A stretch of 64,000 bases of DNA from Cordilura impudica (GCA_963682025.1 OY821518.1:145330731-145394730), one strand, 5' to 3'; shown: positions 24,201-36,496, numbered from the stretch's first letter. A program made the numbers and translations. The notes: a model not told the origin generated them from the letters alone.

Positions 24201-24784
24201 GGTGAGAAACTTCTTGGTTGGATCGCTTCTTCATGCCATACTAAAAAAAGTACCCGTTTTGCTACCGACATTGTTCCTAACAAGTGCCATGATTTAAAGG
24301 TTAGCAGGTAATAGCAGTTCATATTACACATTTTGTACGCACAATGACTCATACTTCTAGCTAAAAAAAGAGTTAGACCGAATCCGTGCGAATCTTGTAA
24401 GTTCTACTCCACGAACGACAGGTGCACGCTAGTGCGGGCTAGTTGTTAATACACTTAATTACCGCTACGTTTTATGAACAACACATTTATAGACCGGTCA
24501 CAAACACTGATTTTTTATGTAATACATACCTTGAAGTTAATAAAAAGCCACACTTTTAATAAAACAAGTAAAAATTGTAAATTTACAAGGAGCTCGAAAT
24601 CAATGCGCACAACAAAGAAAAAATATTGTAAAGCACTTGCTAAAACATATTTTGTGTTTGACAGCTCACAGCTGATGATCGGCTGATCGTAGAGCTTATA
24701 AAAAACCGCCAAAAATCTAATCAAAGCATCTGTTATCGATTTGTGAAAAAAAATTAACGCTTTTTAAAATTTGAAAATTTGAAT

Positions 24785-24819
24785 TAAATGCCGCTAGCGA
24801 GGCTCAATCGCCCACTGTG
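24785..24819. repeat. Transib-1 right inverted terminal repeat
   Basis: On the minus strand starts with the exact heptamer CACAGTG, then GGCGATTGAGCCTCGCTAGC. Followed on the plus strand by the CAAAG duplication at 24820-24824. Confidence 0.92.
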
Positions 24820-24824
24820 CAAAG

Positions 24825-25960
24825 TGCAGAAAATGCTGATAACATCATACGATTTCTTATAAGTAACTAAAGGTTGTTCACGAATCCACATGCAAAAAAT
24901 ATTTGTAAGTACCGAACGGGAAGTCAACCCATATGATAATTCCACAATAGGTTAAACATGTCTACAATTAGATTTCTTTCATTATGGAACGAAGTCTTAA
25001 CGTTATCTAAAAATTTCAGTATAAATTATCCGTAAATCGCGGCTAAAGTTTTTGAAGGTTTTTTTTTTGTCGGACGCTTGTTGCATTTCTTAGTTATTGT
25101 AGTTATTTTATTGCTTGTTGTAGTTAGTGTCAATTGTACATTTGTGTCCTTTTTATTTTCACAAGTAATAAAGTTAATCTTGTTAGTTTTTAAACTTGAA
25201 ACAATTTTTTTATTAAATGTTTTCAAAGTCTTAAAATATGTTCAAGAAAAAAAAAACTATCAAGAATTTGATATGTTTCTTTGCAGATGGATGTTTAAAG
25301 TAATATGGAAAAATAGTTTATGTTTTGTCCAAATGTCCCTGAATGTCGCTACAAAGTTTTAGTTTGTTGTTAAGTTAAAGTTTTATTTGGCCAATAACCA
25401 GCTTGAAGAATATAATCTAAATAGCAAATATATATGATGCACTAGACTAAATATGGTTAAATATCTATGGAAATAGTTCAGCAAGGACCATTACTTTAAA
25501 TTCTTTGTTAGAGAAAACGAGAATTCTGCAGCAAGAAGAGCCATTATAATGAATCTTCTTTACCATTCAGCAGAATAAAGAACAAGATTTTTATTTAATT
25601 GTTATACACAAGAACATAACAATATATCAAAACAATTAAAATGAAAAAAATATTCATGTTTAAACATAACAACCTTAAAAATGTGTTTTCTAAATGGAAT
25701 TAAAATAGCACACTTTTCTTTTATTTATTTTATTTTATTATAAAAACAATAACTATGTATTATTAAAGAGAGATGGTTAAAACTACACAGTTACATACAG
25801 TCATTTTAATTTAAAAAGTTAATAATTTAATTTAATAATTAATTATTTTAATTTAATAACTAACACTAAATTAGAAAGGGAAGGAAAGTATTAAAGTATT
25901 CATAGAAGAGCGGATACACTACATACGAGTATATATGTAAGTATATTCGAATCACATCCC
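24825..25960. other. AT-rich non-coding stretch
   Basis: No gene recognised. Short frames at 25026-25362 are low-complexity translations. No inverted ends noted. Confidence 0.4.
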
Positions 25961-25964
25961 AGTT

Positions 25965-26400
25965 GGTAAAATCGTCGTAGACGACATTGTCCTTAGCGAT
26001 TCCTTTAAGACATTTTACATTTTATCAAGCACGACATTTGTCGATGAAGTTCTCTGTAACGACGATATAATGGATATTGTTGTTAACGTCCAGCTGGGAA
26101 GCAAATTACTCAGATGGTCATGTATCACATCCCGTTATGTATCACATCTATATTGTCGTGTATCAAGGTCGGTTGACGACAATATGAGCGACAACGTCTT
26201 GTATTTGTCGTCCGTCGAACTATGAGTTGTTCATATATAAGCTTTGCGTGTAAAAAAGTAAAATAACGGGACTTAATAACGGCTGCAAGACAAAACAAAA
26301 AAAACTAGAAAAATCATTATGATGTGTAAGAAATTTTCGCTAACGACAAGATAAGCGACAAAGGCCTGAAAGTTGTCATATAGTTTAATTGTTAACAGTT
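25965..26400. repeat. CGAC/GTCG-rich decayed repeat, left block
   Basis: Many spaced CGAC and GTCG words (for example GTCGTAGACGACATTGTC, GACGACAATATGAGCGACAA) in otherwise AT-rich DNA. Similar in composition to the array at 27440-27690, and probably the same decayed tandem family now separated by later insertions. Confidence 0.5.
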
Positions 26401-26515
26401 TTATATAACTATGATGGCCGCAAAGATAAAAGGCCATTTAAGAAATACGAATATTTACTCAACGCTTTATATGGTAAATATTTTTTAAGACGTGAACACA
26501 TTATTATATTTGAAA

Positions 26516-26742
26516 TATCGCACACATAGTTCAAAAGTGACTCCACCTCAAAATTTTCATTTTTTAGAAAACGACAATTGAAACATAAAGAACGACATAA
26601 CCGATTTTTAGTAACAGTTAACAACAACAAAACCCACTGATATTTTTTTATATATAAACATATGTACTGTGCATAGTTTAAGCATATAAATGTGAAAAAT
26701 GTAAATTTTGAGTTGAGTCACTTTTGAGCTAGGTGTGCGATA
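26516..26742. mobile_element. Short foldback MITE, about 227 bp
   Basis: Left arm TATCGCACACATAGTTCAAA and right arm (complement) TATCGCACACCTAGCTCAAA; both go on to AGTGACTC.A.CTCAAAATTT. Arms of about 45 bp and no coding capacity. TA at each outer edge would fit a Tc1/mariner-type origin, which is inference. A decayed relative is at about 2805-3035. Confidence 0.7.
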
Positions 26743-26947
26743 TATTTTATATAGAACCTACAAAGAAGGAGGGACATACATATGACGACTTCATAAGAGA
26801 ACTACGGGTTATCTTTCGTCGAACCAAAAACACCTACAACAAAGAGAATCTTGACTTCTCATGACAAGGAAAACCCTTAAATAATAAAAAATATTATCTA
26901 CTTATACTTTGAGAGTACTGATATAAATTATCTTGGAAAATTTATAA

Positions 26948-27353
26948 CTAGATGTAACCCGGTGTGCTTCGCTACCCCCTCGCCCCGAATCCTAATCAAA
27001 TGGCTCACGCAAAGTATATCACATTTAATATTAAGTTTGGATGGGGGTGCCATGCGCATTTGTCCAATCCCGCCCATTTTTTTGTCTGACTAATCACGTT
27101 AATATTAGATGACCTGAGACAAATTTGCAAAGCTATCATAGTACTAAATATTTATGATATTAAAAATTTACTTTGTGTGGGAGGTGCCACGCCCACTAAA
27201 GATATTTAAAAAATTATAGCCTATAGCACATCCCATATCCGCAGTAAGACTCTGTGAAAATTTCAGGAAGATCAGATGGGTAGTTACGGAGATTATATCC
27301 TACAAACAAACAAACAAACATTACCTCTTTATTATATTAATTATTAGTATAGA
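26948..27353 (-). mobile_element. Small non-autonomous Helitron
   Basis: On the minus strand: 5' TCTATACTAATAATTAATAT at 27353, then AAAGAGGTAATGTTTG and (TTTG)n; 3' end GGGGGTAGCGAAGCACACCG, GGTTACAT, CTAG at 26948. Host A precedes and host T follows, the Helitron A-T insertion pattern. 406 bp, no gene. The 3' block resembles that of the 4609-8169 Helitron. Confidence 0.85.
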
Positions 27354-27439
27354 TTAATGAAAATGTTTAAGTCTATGTTTTTGTATAAATTTTTTAATAT
27401 TATTACCAATACGACAAAGTAGAGGACGATAGATGTTGA

Positions 27440-27690
27440 CAGAACGTTGACGAGAAAGTGAACGATATTGTCATCCATACAATCATTACCGACAAAGTTG
27501 TGGCCATTGTCGCCTATGTAATCGTTAGTGACAAAGTAAACGATATTGACGCCTAAATAGTCGTTGACGATAGTGGACGACACTGTAACCCACATAATCG
27601 TCGACGATAATGTGATGGAATTAATCTTCTATAAAGTCGTCAGCGACAAACTGAGCGACATGGTCTCTCTTTTAGTCTTCCACGATTTCC
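27440..27690. repeat. Decayed tandem repeat with 39-bp period
   Basis: About six units of 37-42 bp, each beginning GTT/GTC and containing GACAAAGT or GACGATA, ending in ..TA.(A/T)(A/G)TC; a representative unit begins GTTAGTGACAAAGTAAACGA. A 39-bp period equals 13 codons, and open stretches with D-rich 13-residue periodicity (IVDDTVTHIIVDD, VVSDKLSDMV) exist on the plus strand but shift frame. No recognised family. Confidence 0.6.
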
Positions 27691-28084
27691 GTGACATTTG
27701 TTCGAAAAAGTCTTTGACGATTTGTTCCGGCTGTCCTAAATTTGACTTTACATTGTCATGCACCCATCATTAGGGATGTCTTGAAGACGTGGTCAACTGC
27801 GTTATATCGCAGTTCACAACTTAAATTGATGAAAGTCAAAATTATAACAAGACATTAATGGGTATAGAGATATAAGAAAAGAATATAGATTTACCAATGT
27901 TCCTATGTTCAGTATATTCTTGAATGACTACACGTAGATCGAAATTTGAAAGTAACGTCATGGTAACCATTCATAACCATTTTCAAAACCTTATTTTGAG
28001 AGATTTCAGGCAATAGTCTGAAAAATTGTTTTTTACAAATGTTATTTTTCTATTCTATTTCTTAAAGGGTACAACATTTTAATC

Positions 28085-28640
28085 AAAATAATATTTTTTT
28101 TTTATAATATTGATCGTGTGCTCTTTAATCGCAAATCGTCAGTCAACAAAAACTCCACAATATTTAACGTTGTTAGACCAGGGAATATCTGTATCGTTTA
28201 GAAATAAATAAGGGCACGGAAGGTTTCAATGAATGGTCTCTTTTGTTAAAAAAAAAGTACAGCTTGTGATTGTCCAGCATTTATTGTGATTTTTCCATTT
28301 AACAAAATATTGTAAAAGGCTTTGTAGGGCATTTTGTATATTTGTTGTGATAGGCTGAGGCAATTAATGAGAACAATAAATTGCTTTATCATTGGCGTAG
28401 AAAGCGTAAATATATTCCGAAATTTTAGGAATGTCTGAACAATATAAATAAATTACAAAGGTCCTAAGACAGATTTGATAAAAAGCTTTATACAGTTATA
28501 TGATAGTGGGGAAAACCAAAATTAATTAATTTATATTAGTCCGTTGTGCTATACTGTATCAACTGCGTTCTCTATATCTAATAACATCATAGCGGTTGAC
28601 CTTTGTTCCGAAAATTTATTTTTAACAAAGTTTGAGATCG
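28085..28640 (-). pseudogene. LINE reverse transcriptase fragment, heavily decayed
   Basis: Minus-strand conceptual pieces in several frames: MLLDIENAVDTV (first RT Asp region), VLGPL (from the GPLLF block), FYANDKAIY (decayed YADD), then LLQYFVKWKITINAGQSQA, and NNVKYCGVFVD. The order is that of a jockey-superfamily reverse transcriptase. Many stops and shifts. Confidence 0.6.
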
Positions 28641-28880
28641 GTTTTACTTTTTGTGTTGTACTGAGGAAGGGTCGAAAATCAAATTTCTCTTTGGGAATAA
28701 AATTGTAGCTGTCAATAAAGATACTTAATTTTTCTTTTACATTTTCTCAAAGATTTTACGTAAATGGCCTACAGCATCCCGTTTCAGTAGCAGTTTTATT
28801 CACTTTGAGAATGTGTAAAATAGGGGACTCTATCCCATAGATTGTAGTTAATACCAAAAACTTTAAGCAATATATATATT

Positions 28881-30280
28881 GCCAATTGCCATTCTTTGCT
28901 TTCTCCAATTGCCATTCTTTGCTTTCTTTCAAAAGTACTGGAAAAGATTCTACATTCTCAAATGTGTAAATATATTAAGGACAAATGTTTAATGACTGAA
29001 AAACAATCAGGATTTCGCTCAAACCACAGCTGTATTACTGCTTTGGTTTATGTTGCAGAAAATATTCGGAGTGAACTAGATTATGGAAAAATTAATTTTT
29101 TGGTGCTACTTTATCATTCTTACACAGTTGACCACTATACTTTGTGCATGAAACTTCAATATTTCTTTAAATTTTCATCAACTTCAACGCGGCTCTTACT
29201 TTTATATCTAACGGAACGAACACAATCCGTATTTTCTAATAATACTTGGACAAGTCCATTAACCCTTAATAGGGGAGTTCCAAAAAGGTCGATTCTGGGA
29301 CCATTACTTTTCTCACTATATGTGAATGATTTGCCAAAACAACTTTCTCATAGTAAAATGCATTTGTATGCGGATGATGTCCAAATATATCTGACTAGCT
29401 CAATGCAATCAATTGATGCAAATTTGATTAAGCTAAACGATGATCTTAGAAAAATCTATAATGTATGGTAATTCATAAGAAAAAAAACTACTTTCAATGA
29501 ATTTGTAAAAATTAATAACGAAAGAATAGAGATCGTGCAAGTAACGAAAAATCTCGGACAAGTCACATTAACTCGTTGGTTGGAAAAACGTACATTAAAC
29601 TTAGGTCCCTCTGGTCAACGCAGTATTTTACACCTTTAAGAGTTCGGATATTGTTGGCAAAATCATACCTTATTCCTGGTCTAATGTATGGATGTGAGCT
29701 CTTTGCACATTCTGATGCCAGTAGCAAACGTAAGATGAATGTGCTGTATAATAATATCGTTAGATATGTCTTTAGTATCAGGAAGTTTGAACATATTTCA
29801 TCTTTTACAAAAAGCCTTTACAGCATATCTTTTGAAAACTTGCTTAAGATTCGAGTACTAATATTTTTTCACAAAATTATTTATACTCAAAATCCACCTT
29901 ATCTTTACGCAAAAATTCGTTTCGCAAGATCACAAAGAGGTATGAAGATCATTCTCCCTAGGCATTAATATCTTGTATCAGAATGGCAGTTTTATACTAG
30001 TGCTATACGTCTTTGGAATATTATTCCACAAAACCAGCAACTTAACAGCAACGCAAACACTTTTAAACTATTTTTATTTAAATTTTTTGCCTGATTTTAA
30101 AATAATATTATATTGTAATAAATTAAAAATATATTAAATTAAAATATTATTATTAGTTTTAAGTATTCAAATTTTGTTAAACTTGAACATCTAACAACAA
30201 TGCTTTCCTGTACTGTAATTATAAGATTTAATCTTGTTGTACAGGAAATTATCAAATAAATAAAAATAAATATATTTTAA
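28881..30280 (+). pseudogene. LINE reverse transcriptase and 3' tail, decayed
   Basis: 28896-29471 encodes RT blocks: LSKVLEKILHSQM, EKQSGFRSNHSC, NRGVPKRSILGPLLFSLYVN and LYADDVQIYL (YADD codons 29367-29378). The first catalytic block is degraded (LLYHSYTVDHYTL lacks the usual FDTVDH Asp). 29576-29968 encodes the downstream thumb and C-terminal part, with LIPGLMYGCELFA and IRLWNIIPQNQQL just after a TAA at about 29967. It ends in an A-rich tail (CAAATAAATAAAAATAAATA) near 30278. The C-terminal part resembles 57548-57868. A CR1/L2- or jockey-related clade is likely; I cannot assign it firmly. Confidence 0.82.
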
Positions 30281-31502
30281 CCAAGTCCATATTTTAGTTT
30301 CGCTCTTAGTTATCAATTGACGGGTAATACATAAGTTAAGGATTTTATGTGATCGGGATTGACTTTTTGAAATCGTTTTGATTTAAATTTAACCGTTCTC
30401 TTTCACACACATTCTGTTAAAAATTAATGCTAGTGACAGTTTATAATAAGACATTCACATTGAAAATATTTTAATGACACGAGTAGACAATTTACATTAT
30501 ATATTTACTTATCTTTGTATTAAAAAATTTGGCTGTATCCCTATCGGACTGAGATCTAAATGATCCTATCTATTATCGTAATAATACAGTTTGGATCAAG
30601 TACTTTTTCAATATTCATTTTGAGTAGTGTAGTTATTCAAAACAGAATCACTTGACTCTACTTGTTGATTCACAATTCAATCAACCAATTATGACCTTTA
30701 GAAAGTTTTTATATAGAAATAATATCAATTGTTTCAAAATTAATTATAGCATGAAATCTCTTAGAAACCACAGTATCAAAACAAACACCATACAATGCAA
30801 TGATTTTGAAAATAGAAAACACATGAGTAGTTAATTCATAAAATCCATCAATAATTTCCCAGCAAACCGCAAATACCAAAACACGAACACAGAAAGACAT
30901 TATATTTTTGATTGTAGCAACAGAAATTTAATAGGAACTAATCATTTTATGTTGTCATGAAATAAATATTACTATTATTGAGATAATCGTAATCAGTCCG
31001 AAATTTAGTTATTAACATCATTCAAATTCAATTGACAATAAAATCGGTGGTCACAATAAATCTGTATTCTGAGTGTAGATTCGAATGTATGAAAAAAAAG
31101 TAGGAAATCTCTAAATAATATTTGGTTTTTCTGTAAAATTTTTTTTTCAATCATTTTTTTTCGCCACTTCATGTTGATGCAAATTCGTATACTAAATATC
31201 AGTATTCAATGCAAGCGAAAATGGTTTTAGTTTGTGATGATGCATTTTTCCTAAGATTATATATTTTTTTTTTGTTATTCACTCTCTCACATGTACATGC
31301 ATACACACAAATTCATAAAGCACACAATAAAAACGAAATAAATATGTATATAACGCATTCGGGTATGTGTATGTTTGCAGTTTATATGAATGCGGTGCAA
31401 CACAAAAGTGAATTGAATAAAAAAAAAAAAAGAAAAACAAAACATTTTGCTAGGAAGTAACTATGAATTTGTAAGTCATCATGTTATTCACATATGTACG
31501 TA
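30281..31502. other. AT-rich non-coding stretch
   Basis: No gene recognised; short frames carry no known motifs. Confidence 0.4.
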
Positions 31503-33060
31503 TACAGTGTACGCTCGGTATTCACGACTACCCATTATCGCAGCAGTCCAGTTATTGGGGCCCAGTTATTGCATTACAGGTTTCATAATAGCGGCACTTG
31601 AAAAAGGGTTCTATATTCGCGACATTTAATTGCTCCTTCAAATTATAATAAGAATTTCTACTTCCCTGGATTGATTGCAAACATTTGCCATATTTTTTTT
31701 TTTTTTTACCTTGAATTCCAATGTTTTCGTACATGAATCTCTGAAAAATTTTGGTGTTTCATTTTATCAGTTTATTTTATTCTGTTGTGGTGCTTGTTTG
31801 CAGTGGATTGTTTGAATATGGAAAAATTTCAAAATAGTTTAAAGCCCACGATTACCCAAAAATTAGAGATTAAAAATAACTCTAAAGTGCAGATTCCATA
31901 ACATCAATTTCCGTTCGGCTTACAGCATTATAAAACAAGGAAATCCAATTAAATCCCTACGCTCGAAAGTGGCCTTGTCAAACATTGCACTTTAAAGAAA
32001 GCAGAGTACCACAGAATGGAAAAAGTCGCTTCTAAGTGGTTGCATCCCAAAGTTTTAATAAGTCTAAATGTCGACATGGAATTCGGATTTCAAAAATAAC
32101 CGGCGCACAAATTGTCGTCGAACCGTCATCCTCTTGATCCATATGTGCAAGAGTTTTATGATTAAGTTGATAAGCATGGGTTGAACCTTTATCAAACCGC
32201 TGACGAATCCGCTTCATAATATCGGATACTTTGAAATCGCATTTTTGTCACATGTAGTGAGACAACGGCATCGGGATGGAAAGTTTATGAGGGCGAATAA
32301 CTTTTTTGCCCTGTTCAAATGCGAATGGCGCAGACAAACTGGAATTGTTGGTGGATGGAAAAGCTAAAAATCGAAATGCTTTTAAAGGAGTAAGCCAGTA
32401 ATATACAAATCCAGTAAGAACGTGTAGTTGACATAATTAATTTTCAAGGACTGGTTTTATTTCGAATTTTTTCCCCATGTATGTTAACTTTGTTACATTT
32501 GGTAAAGTTAAAAAGTACATTAAAAAAACTTTTTAGCTTCGAAAGGTTCACCGCGTAGAGAACTTTTACTTTTGGATAAGCGCGGAACTAAAAAGTGTTG
32601 ACTATTTATTCAAACGAACTACACATCCATTTGCAAAGAGGGGATAAATATGGAATTAGAACAAAAAAAATTTACTTTAAAAAAAGCTATTAGATTCTAG
32701 CTCCGTCCTGGGACAAAATATGTTCGTCCAATATTAACAAATCTTAGAATGCTTTGCTGAAACTCAATAGCAATTGGAGCGCAAAAGGTAATAAGCCATC
32801 AAACCTTTTGCAAACAAAAATGCGGGAGGAAAGTGCAGAGCTTTTAACTTTTAACATAATTTCACAGACGTCTACATAAACAAGATTCAAGAGGAAATTC
32901 CAATAGAAAGTAATGAGGAGCAGATAAAATTATCTCAAATGGAAGCAGAGGATTCATATCACAATGATCATGAAAAAAACAAAATTAAAGTAGACGATGC
33001 TTACCATGGGTTTTGGAAAATGACAGCCGACAACAGGACTACATGAAAAACGTGATTCCA
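31503..33060 (+). mobile_element. pogo/Tigger-like element, decayed
   Basis: A pogo-type terminus TACAGTGTACGCTCGGTA begins at about 31503, followed by a CENP-B/pogo transposase pseudogene at 31818-33060. The right terminus was not found, so the element is probably truncated. Confidence 0.6.
31818..33060 (+). pseudogene. pogo-like transposase (CENP-B/jerky type), decayed
   Basis: Conceptual pieces in shifting frames: MEKFQNSLKPTITQKLEIK (first CENP-B helix-turn-helix), EYHRMEKVASKWLHP (second DNA-binding segment), YVQEFYD, HGLNLYQTADESAS (block with the first catalytic Asp), FVTCSETTASGWKVYEGE, then further down FKKSY and LAPSWDKI, the late DDE region. Order and spacing match pogo/Tigger transposases, but at least ten stops or shifts are present. 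Not functional. Confidence 0.65.
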
Positions 33061-33299
33061 CCGTTATTGTAAAAAGTAATTTGCCAAAAAAGCAACTATT
33101 TGAAAAATATTTAAAATGCCAATTTTTCACAAATATATAAATAGACGCGAATACAGAGCATGCACTGTACATATATTTTTGCCTTGTATATCCATACACA
33201 TACACACTCGCGCATCCACATGTTTTTGCTGTAAGGCAACGTTTATTAGGATTCTTTAATTGAACTCTGCCAAGTGGTGGATAAGTAGCATGTAATGTG

Positions 33300-33740
33300 T
33301 AAAATTACATACTACATGGTACTTACTGCCTCGGGAAGCATAGCTGAATGCTATCAGACGCGTCCACGGGTTGCGGATAGTGGAAACCCCAGCAGATATG
33401 TTGGGATGCTGCGAATAAAATAAGCAGTCGCGGACAACTCAGCGGTCTCAAGGGGAGAGTCTCGGGGGGTCTCGTTTAGAGCACCTGTAAATACCCGAGT
33501 TGCCAATGATCCTTGGAACGACGTGGCGAGTAATTGGCGCCACTCAATAGCCAATCTCAACAACTCGTTGAAAAAAAAAAAAAAACAGCATTTCTGGATG
33601 CTACAATCGGCAATCCCGGTACCAGAATCGGATGCGATCGGCTAATCATCGGTTCATCTTAAACTCTACTGATTAGAGAAACCACATTTTATTCTACGGC
33701 CCTTTGTTCCAACTTGGAACCATTGGAATCAATATATATA
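33300..33740. other. GC-richer island ending in poly(A), possible retroposed RNA
   Basis: 33330-33567 is markedly more GC-rich than the surroundings (GTCTCAAGGGGAGAGTCTCG, ACGACGTGGCGAGTAATTGG) and is followed by a run of about 16 A at 33568-33584, then GCATTTCTGGATGCTACAAT. This looks like the 5' region or body of a LINE/SINE, or a retroposed structured RNA. I could not match it to rRNA, tRNA, 7SL or snRNA. The minus-strand frame 33354-33563 has no recognisable motif. Confidence 0.35.
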
Positions 33741-34709
33741 TATATATAATTGAACTCATTTGGCAAAATTTAGATCTACAGCAGTTAGCAGTTTTAGTAG
33801 AAATTTTTAACTAAATTATTTTCAAAAACCTATAATCCAAATTGTATAACACGAAAAACTTAACGTTGTAGTTTAAATACTTTTCGAAATATCAATTGAT
33901 TTAATGTGCTTTTAATTTAATAACTTTGGTTATTGCAAAACTAAGACTATGGTAATCTATTTGTTCCAAGTATTTTGATCTAAATTTAAAACTCATCTTA
34001 TTTTTAAAACTAAATTTTTTTTCAAAGAATGGCTTCTCGTGTTGCTACCATTTCTTCCAGTGGAAACTTGTATAAAACATAGCAAAATATGGTAAAGAAA
34101 ATGTTTTAAAAATCTATCTTATCTAAGTTTATTGATTTAATAAGTCATAAGAGCTAACTTGTGTAACTTACGATAACTTTAAATAATTCTAAATATATGT
34201 GCCACCTTTATTAACAAACTCATTGAAATATTCAGTATGATTGTGTAATAATAATAATGGTTCTTCAATTTATTTTACGTAGTATCCAGAATACTGCACT
34301 TGCAGTTGATGTTATTGATATAGAAGAATAGTCAATGAACTCTGATTGATTTTGTATTTGATTTTTTCTAATTTCACAACAAAACTGGAAATTGTTGATG
34401 ACCAGACACTTGATTGCAATACAACTAAGGGTATAACTGAAAAGTATTATATGGACAGTGAGTAAACTAAAAGATGTGCATCAAAAACTATGTTCAAAAG
34501 TCTTAAAAAAAATATTGAAATGTATAGAAAGAATTACCGGAAAAAACTAAATACATAAATTTACAATAAATTAAAATACACTCATAATCATAACTGTGTA
34601 ACAAATTCAGAACTTTGCTACTGTACCAAAATTGAAAAAAACAATCATTTCTTATTCATAGTTCAGAGGAGGTGTCTATAAAGTTACTACAAGTAATACT
34701 TCATGTTTT
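33741..34709. other. AT-rich non-coding stretch
   Basis: Nothing recognised apart from a short (TA)n run at 33732-33748. Confidence 0.4.
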
Positions 34710-35100
34710 AATGCCAAACCGGTCAAGATCGAGAATATCAAACACTACCATATTGAGATCATAAATGGATATAAACAAACTTAAGATTATATTGTAGTGA
34801 ATTTTTTTATGGTTAGAAAAATATCATATTGGATGCTAAATATTTTTAGCTCAAAATTTCTCATGTTTATCATGATAAATATACGAAGCAGATTTCAATA
34901 AAATCTTGGCTAATTTTTGTATTTGATAGATTTAACTGAATATTAGGAAGCACATAAACTAGCTCAAAGCTTATAACGGACGCAGGATATAAAAATAAAT
35001 GCATATGTATATTTGGAGGTTATAATAAGAGAAAGTTGTACTTGGTATTCAGTTGTCGGATTATTTGAAAATCAGATGATCCATCTTTACATGAGTGTTG
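34710..35100 (+). repeat. RepA copy e, very old
   Basis: Weak but ordered similarity: GATAGATTTAACTGAATATTAGGAAGCA corresponds to the family phrase TAGATTTAAGTGAAGATCGGGAAGCA (broken here for length), preceded by TATCATATTGGATGCTA. Much decayed. Confidence 0.35.
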
Positions 35101-35938
35101 GTTTATTGTTTCAAAAAACCACAGTGTTGTTGCATTTTTCGACTGACTGTATGTCTAATTAAAAATTTGAAATGCATAAGTGAAAGGGTTAAGATATTTT
35201 TTTATTTGTACGAAATGAATGGTTTGATGATTGATTTAGAAGTTTTTCGTTATATGGCAATGTTTTGATATTGGATGCGAAGCAAGTTTTTCACTTTTAC
35301 ACTTGTAGAAACAACAGGAACATATTATTAATATTATCAATACCGCTGTTTTAAAATATTTATTTACACATATATATGATTAGGCTGAGTTGACGAAAAG
35401 ATTAGAATACTTTTCGGTAATTACTACTTGTCTTCGGCATACTTATTGTGCTAAATGTACCGAATGATTTATAGTTTCCACTAGCATCAGAATTTTATAT
35501 CGGTTGAATACAATTTAATACAAAATATTTTATATAGAAACTTATAATGTCAAATTGGGATGTAATGTTTCTATAAATAGACATACATTGTCTGATCGAC
35601 TTCCCCTATTAAAATTCTAAGAGATCGTACGTTGTTCTTGTATGTGTATCATCACAGTCAAACTAAATGCTCTGATTGATTTTATATTCACATAATAAAT
35701 GGCGTCCCAAAATACACGCAAAATTTAGATAGAACAACGCGTTTTCATTGTTGAACACTATTTCATGTAACCATCCAGACGAAAAAGCCAATGGTGGTTC
35801 TGAAATTTGGTAAAGTCTTCTATTAAATACGTCGTACTAGATAATTTCAGAAAATCTTTTCTCTAAGCAGCTGATATTTAAATTAGAACTGATAATAACG
35901 ATGTTTTAATTTATGCTTATAATTTCCACCAAAAAAAT

Positions 35939-36496
35939 ATGCTAAAATTAATATTTACAAGACTTGGATCCAAATTGTTCGTTGGATTTGGCTTCAACGC
36001 CAAGTACCAAGGATGGAGTTTAAGACTAACTAACCCCAAAGGTAGAGAACTTTACAAAAGTATAGTTCATAATAATTACCAAGTTCTGTCTACAGGTAAA
36101 TCCCTGAATGATACCAGACTTAATCGATTTTGTTATGTACTCGGGAATTTTAAGACATCTTTTAGATATTTTGGGTTCCGATGAACTGAGTTCTGACCAT
36201 TCGCATCTTGTCACTAATTTTAACACGTGTTTTTCAGCAATGAACAAAACGTATATAGTTATAGACTGGATAATGTTATTGAAGGTTTTAAAAATTTGAT
36301 TCATGAAGCTGCCTTTTTCCGTACCCCTACTTTAATACAAACAATCAATCCGAATAAAGTGCGAGTATCTGCAGAAGTCAGAGAGCTCATGAAAAATAAA
36401 GAAGATTGCGCAAAATATGGAAACAAACTAGAAACCCAGTGTAAAAAAAAATTTAAATCGATCAACGAATGAGTTAAAAATCGTTTAGGAGAAATA
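35939..36496 (+). pseudogene. Jockey-like LINE endonuclease domain, truncated
   Basis: Two overlapping frames give the C-terminal half of an APE-type endonuclease: FGFNAKYQGWSLR (from the GDFNAKH.GW block, with D changed to G), GRELYKSI, YQVLSTGKS, then in the shifted frame IPDLIDFVMYSGI and ELSSDHSHLV, the SDH motif holding the last catalytic residues. A third frame continues HEAAFFRTPT and VRVSAEVRELM, the linker towards reverse transcriptase. The 5' half is missing. RepA-f interrupts at 36497, and the LINE resumes after 38390. Confidence 0.82.

Larger units (their letters stand above)
18087..24819 (-). mobile_element. Transib-1, outer RAG1-like transposon, split by Transib-2
   Basis: Left terminus CTCAGTGGGCGATTGGGCCT (18087) and right terminus, on the minus strand, CACAGTGGGCGATTGAGCCT (from 24819), continuing as an inverted repeat of about 35 bp with few mismatches. 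The 5-bp duplication CAAAG flanks both ends. After removing the nested Transib-2 (3847 bp plus one 5-bp duplication) the element is 2881 bp, the usual size for Transib. The right heptamer equals the V(D)J recombination signal heptamer CACAGTG; the left carries one change. Its single gene runs on the minus strand. Confidence 0.93.

Noticed and set aside
18087..24819. Two opposed transposases as one composite element with a bidirectional promoter
   Set aside because: Separate termini and separate 5-bp duplications for the inner element, and restoration of the outer frame on its removal, show independent insertion.
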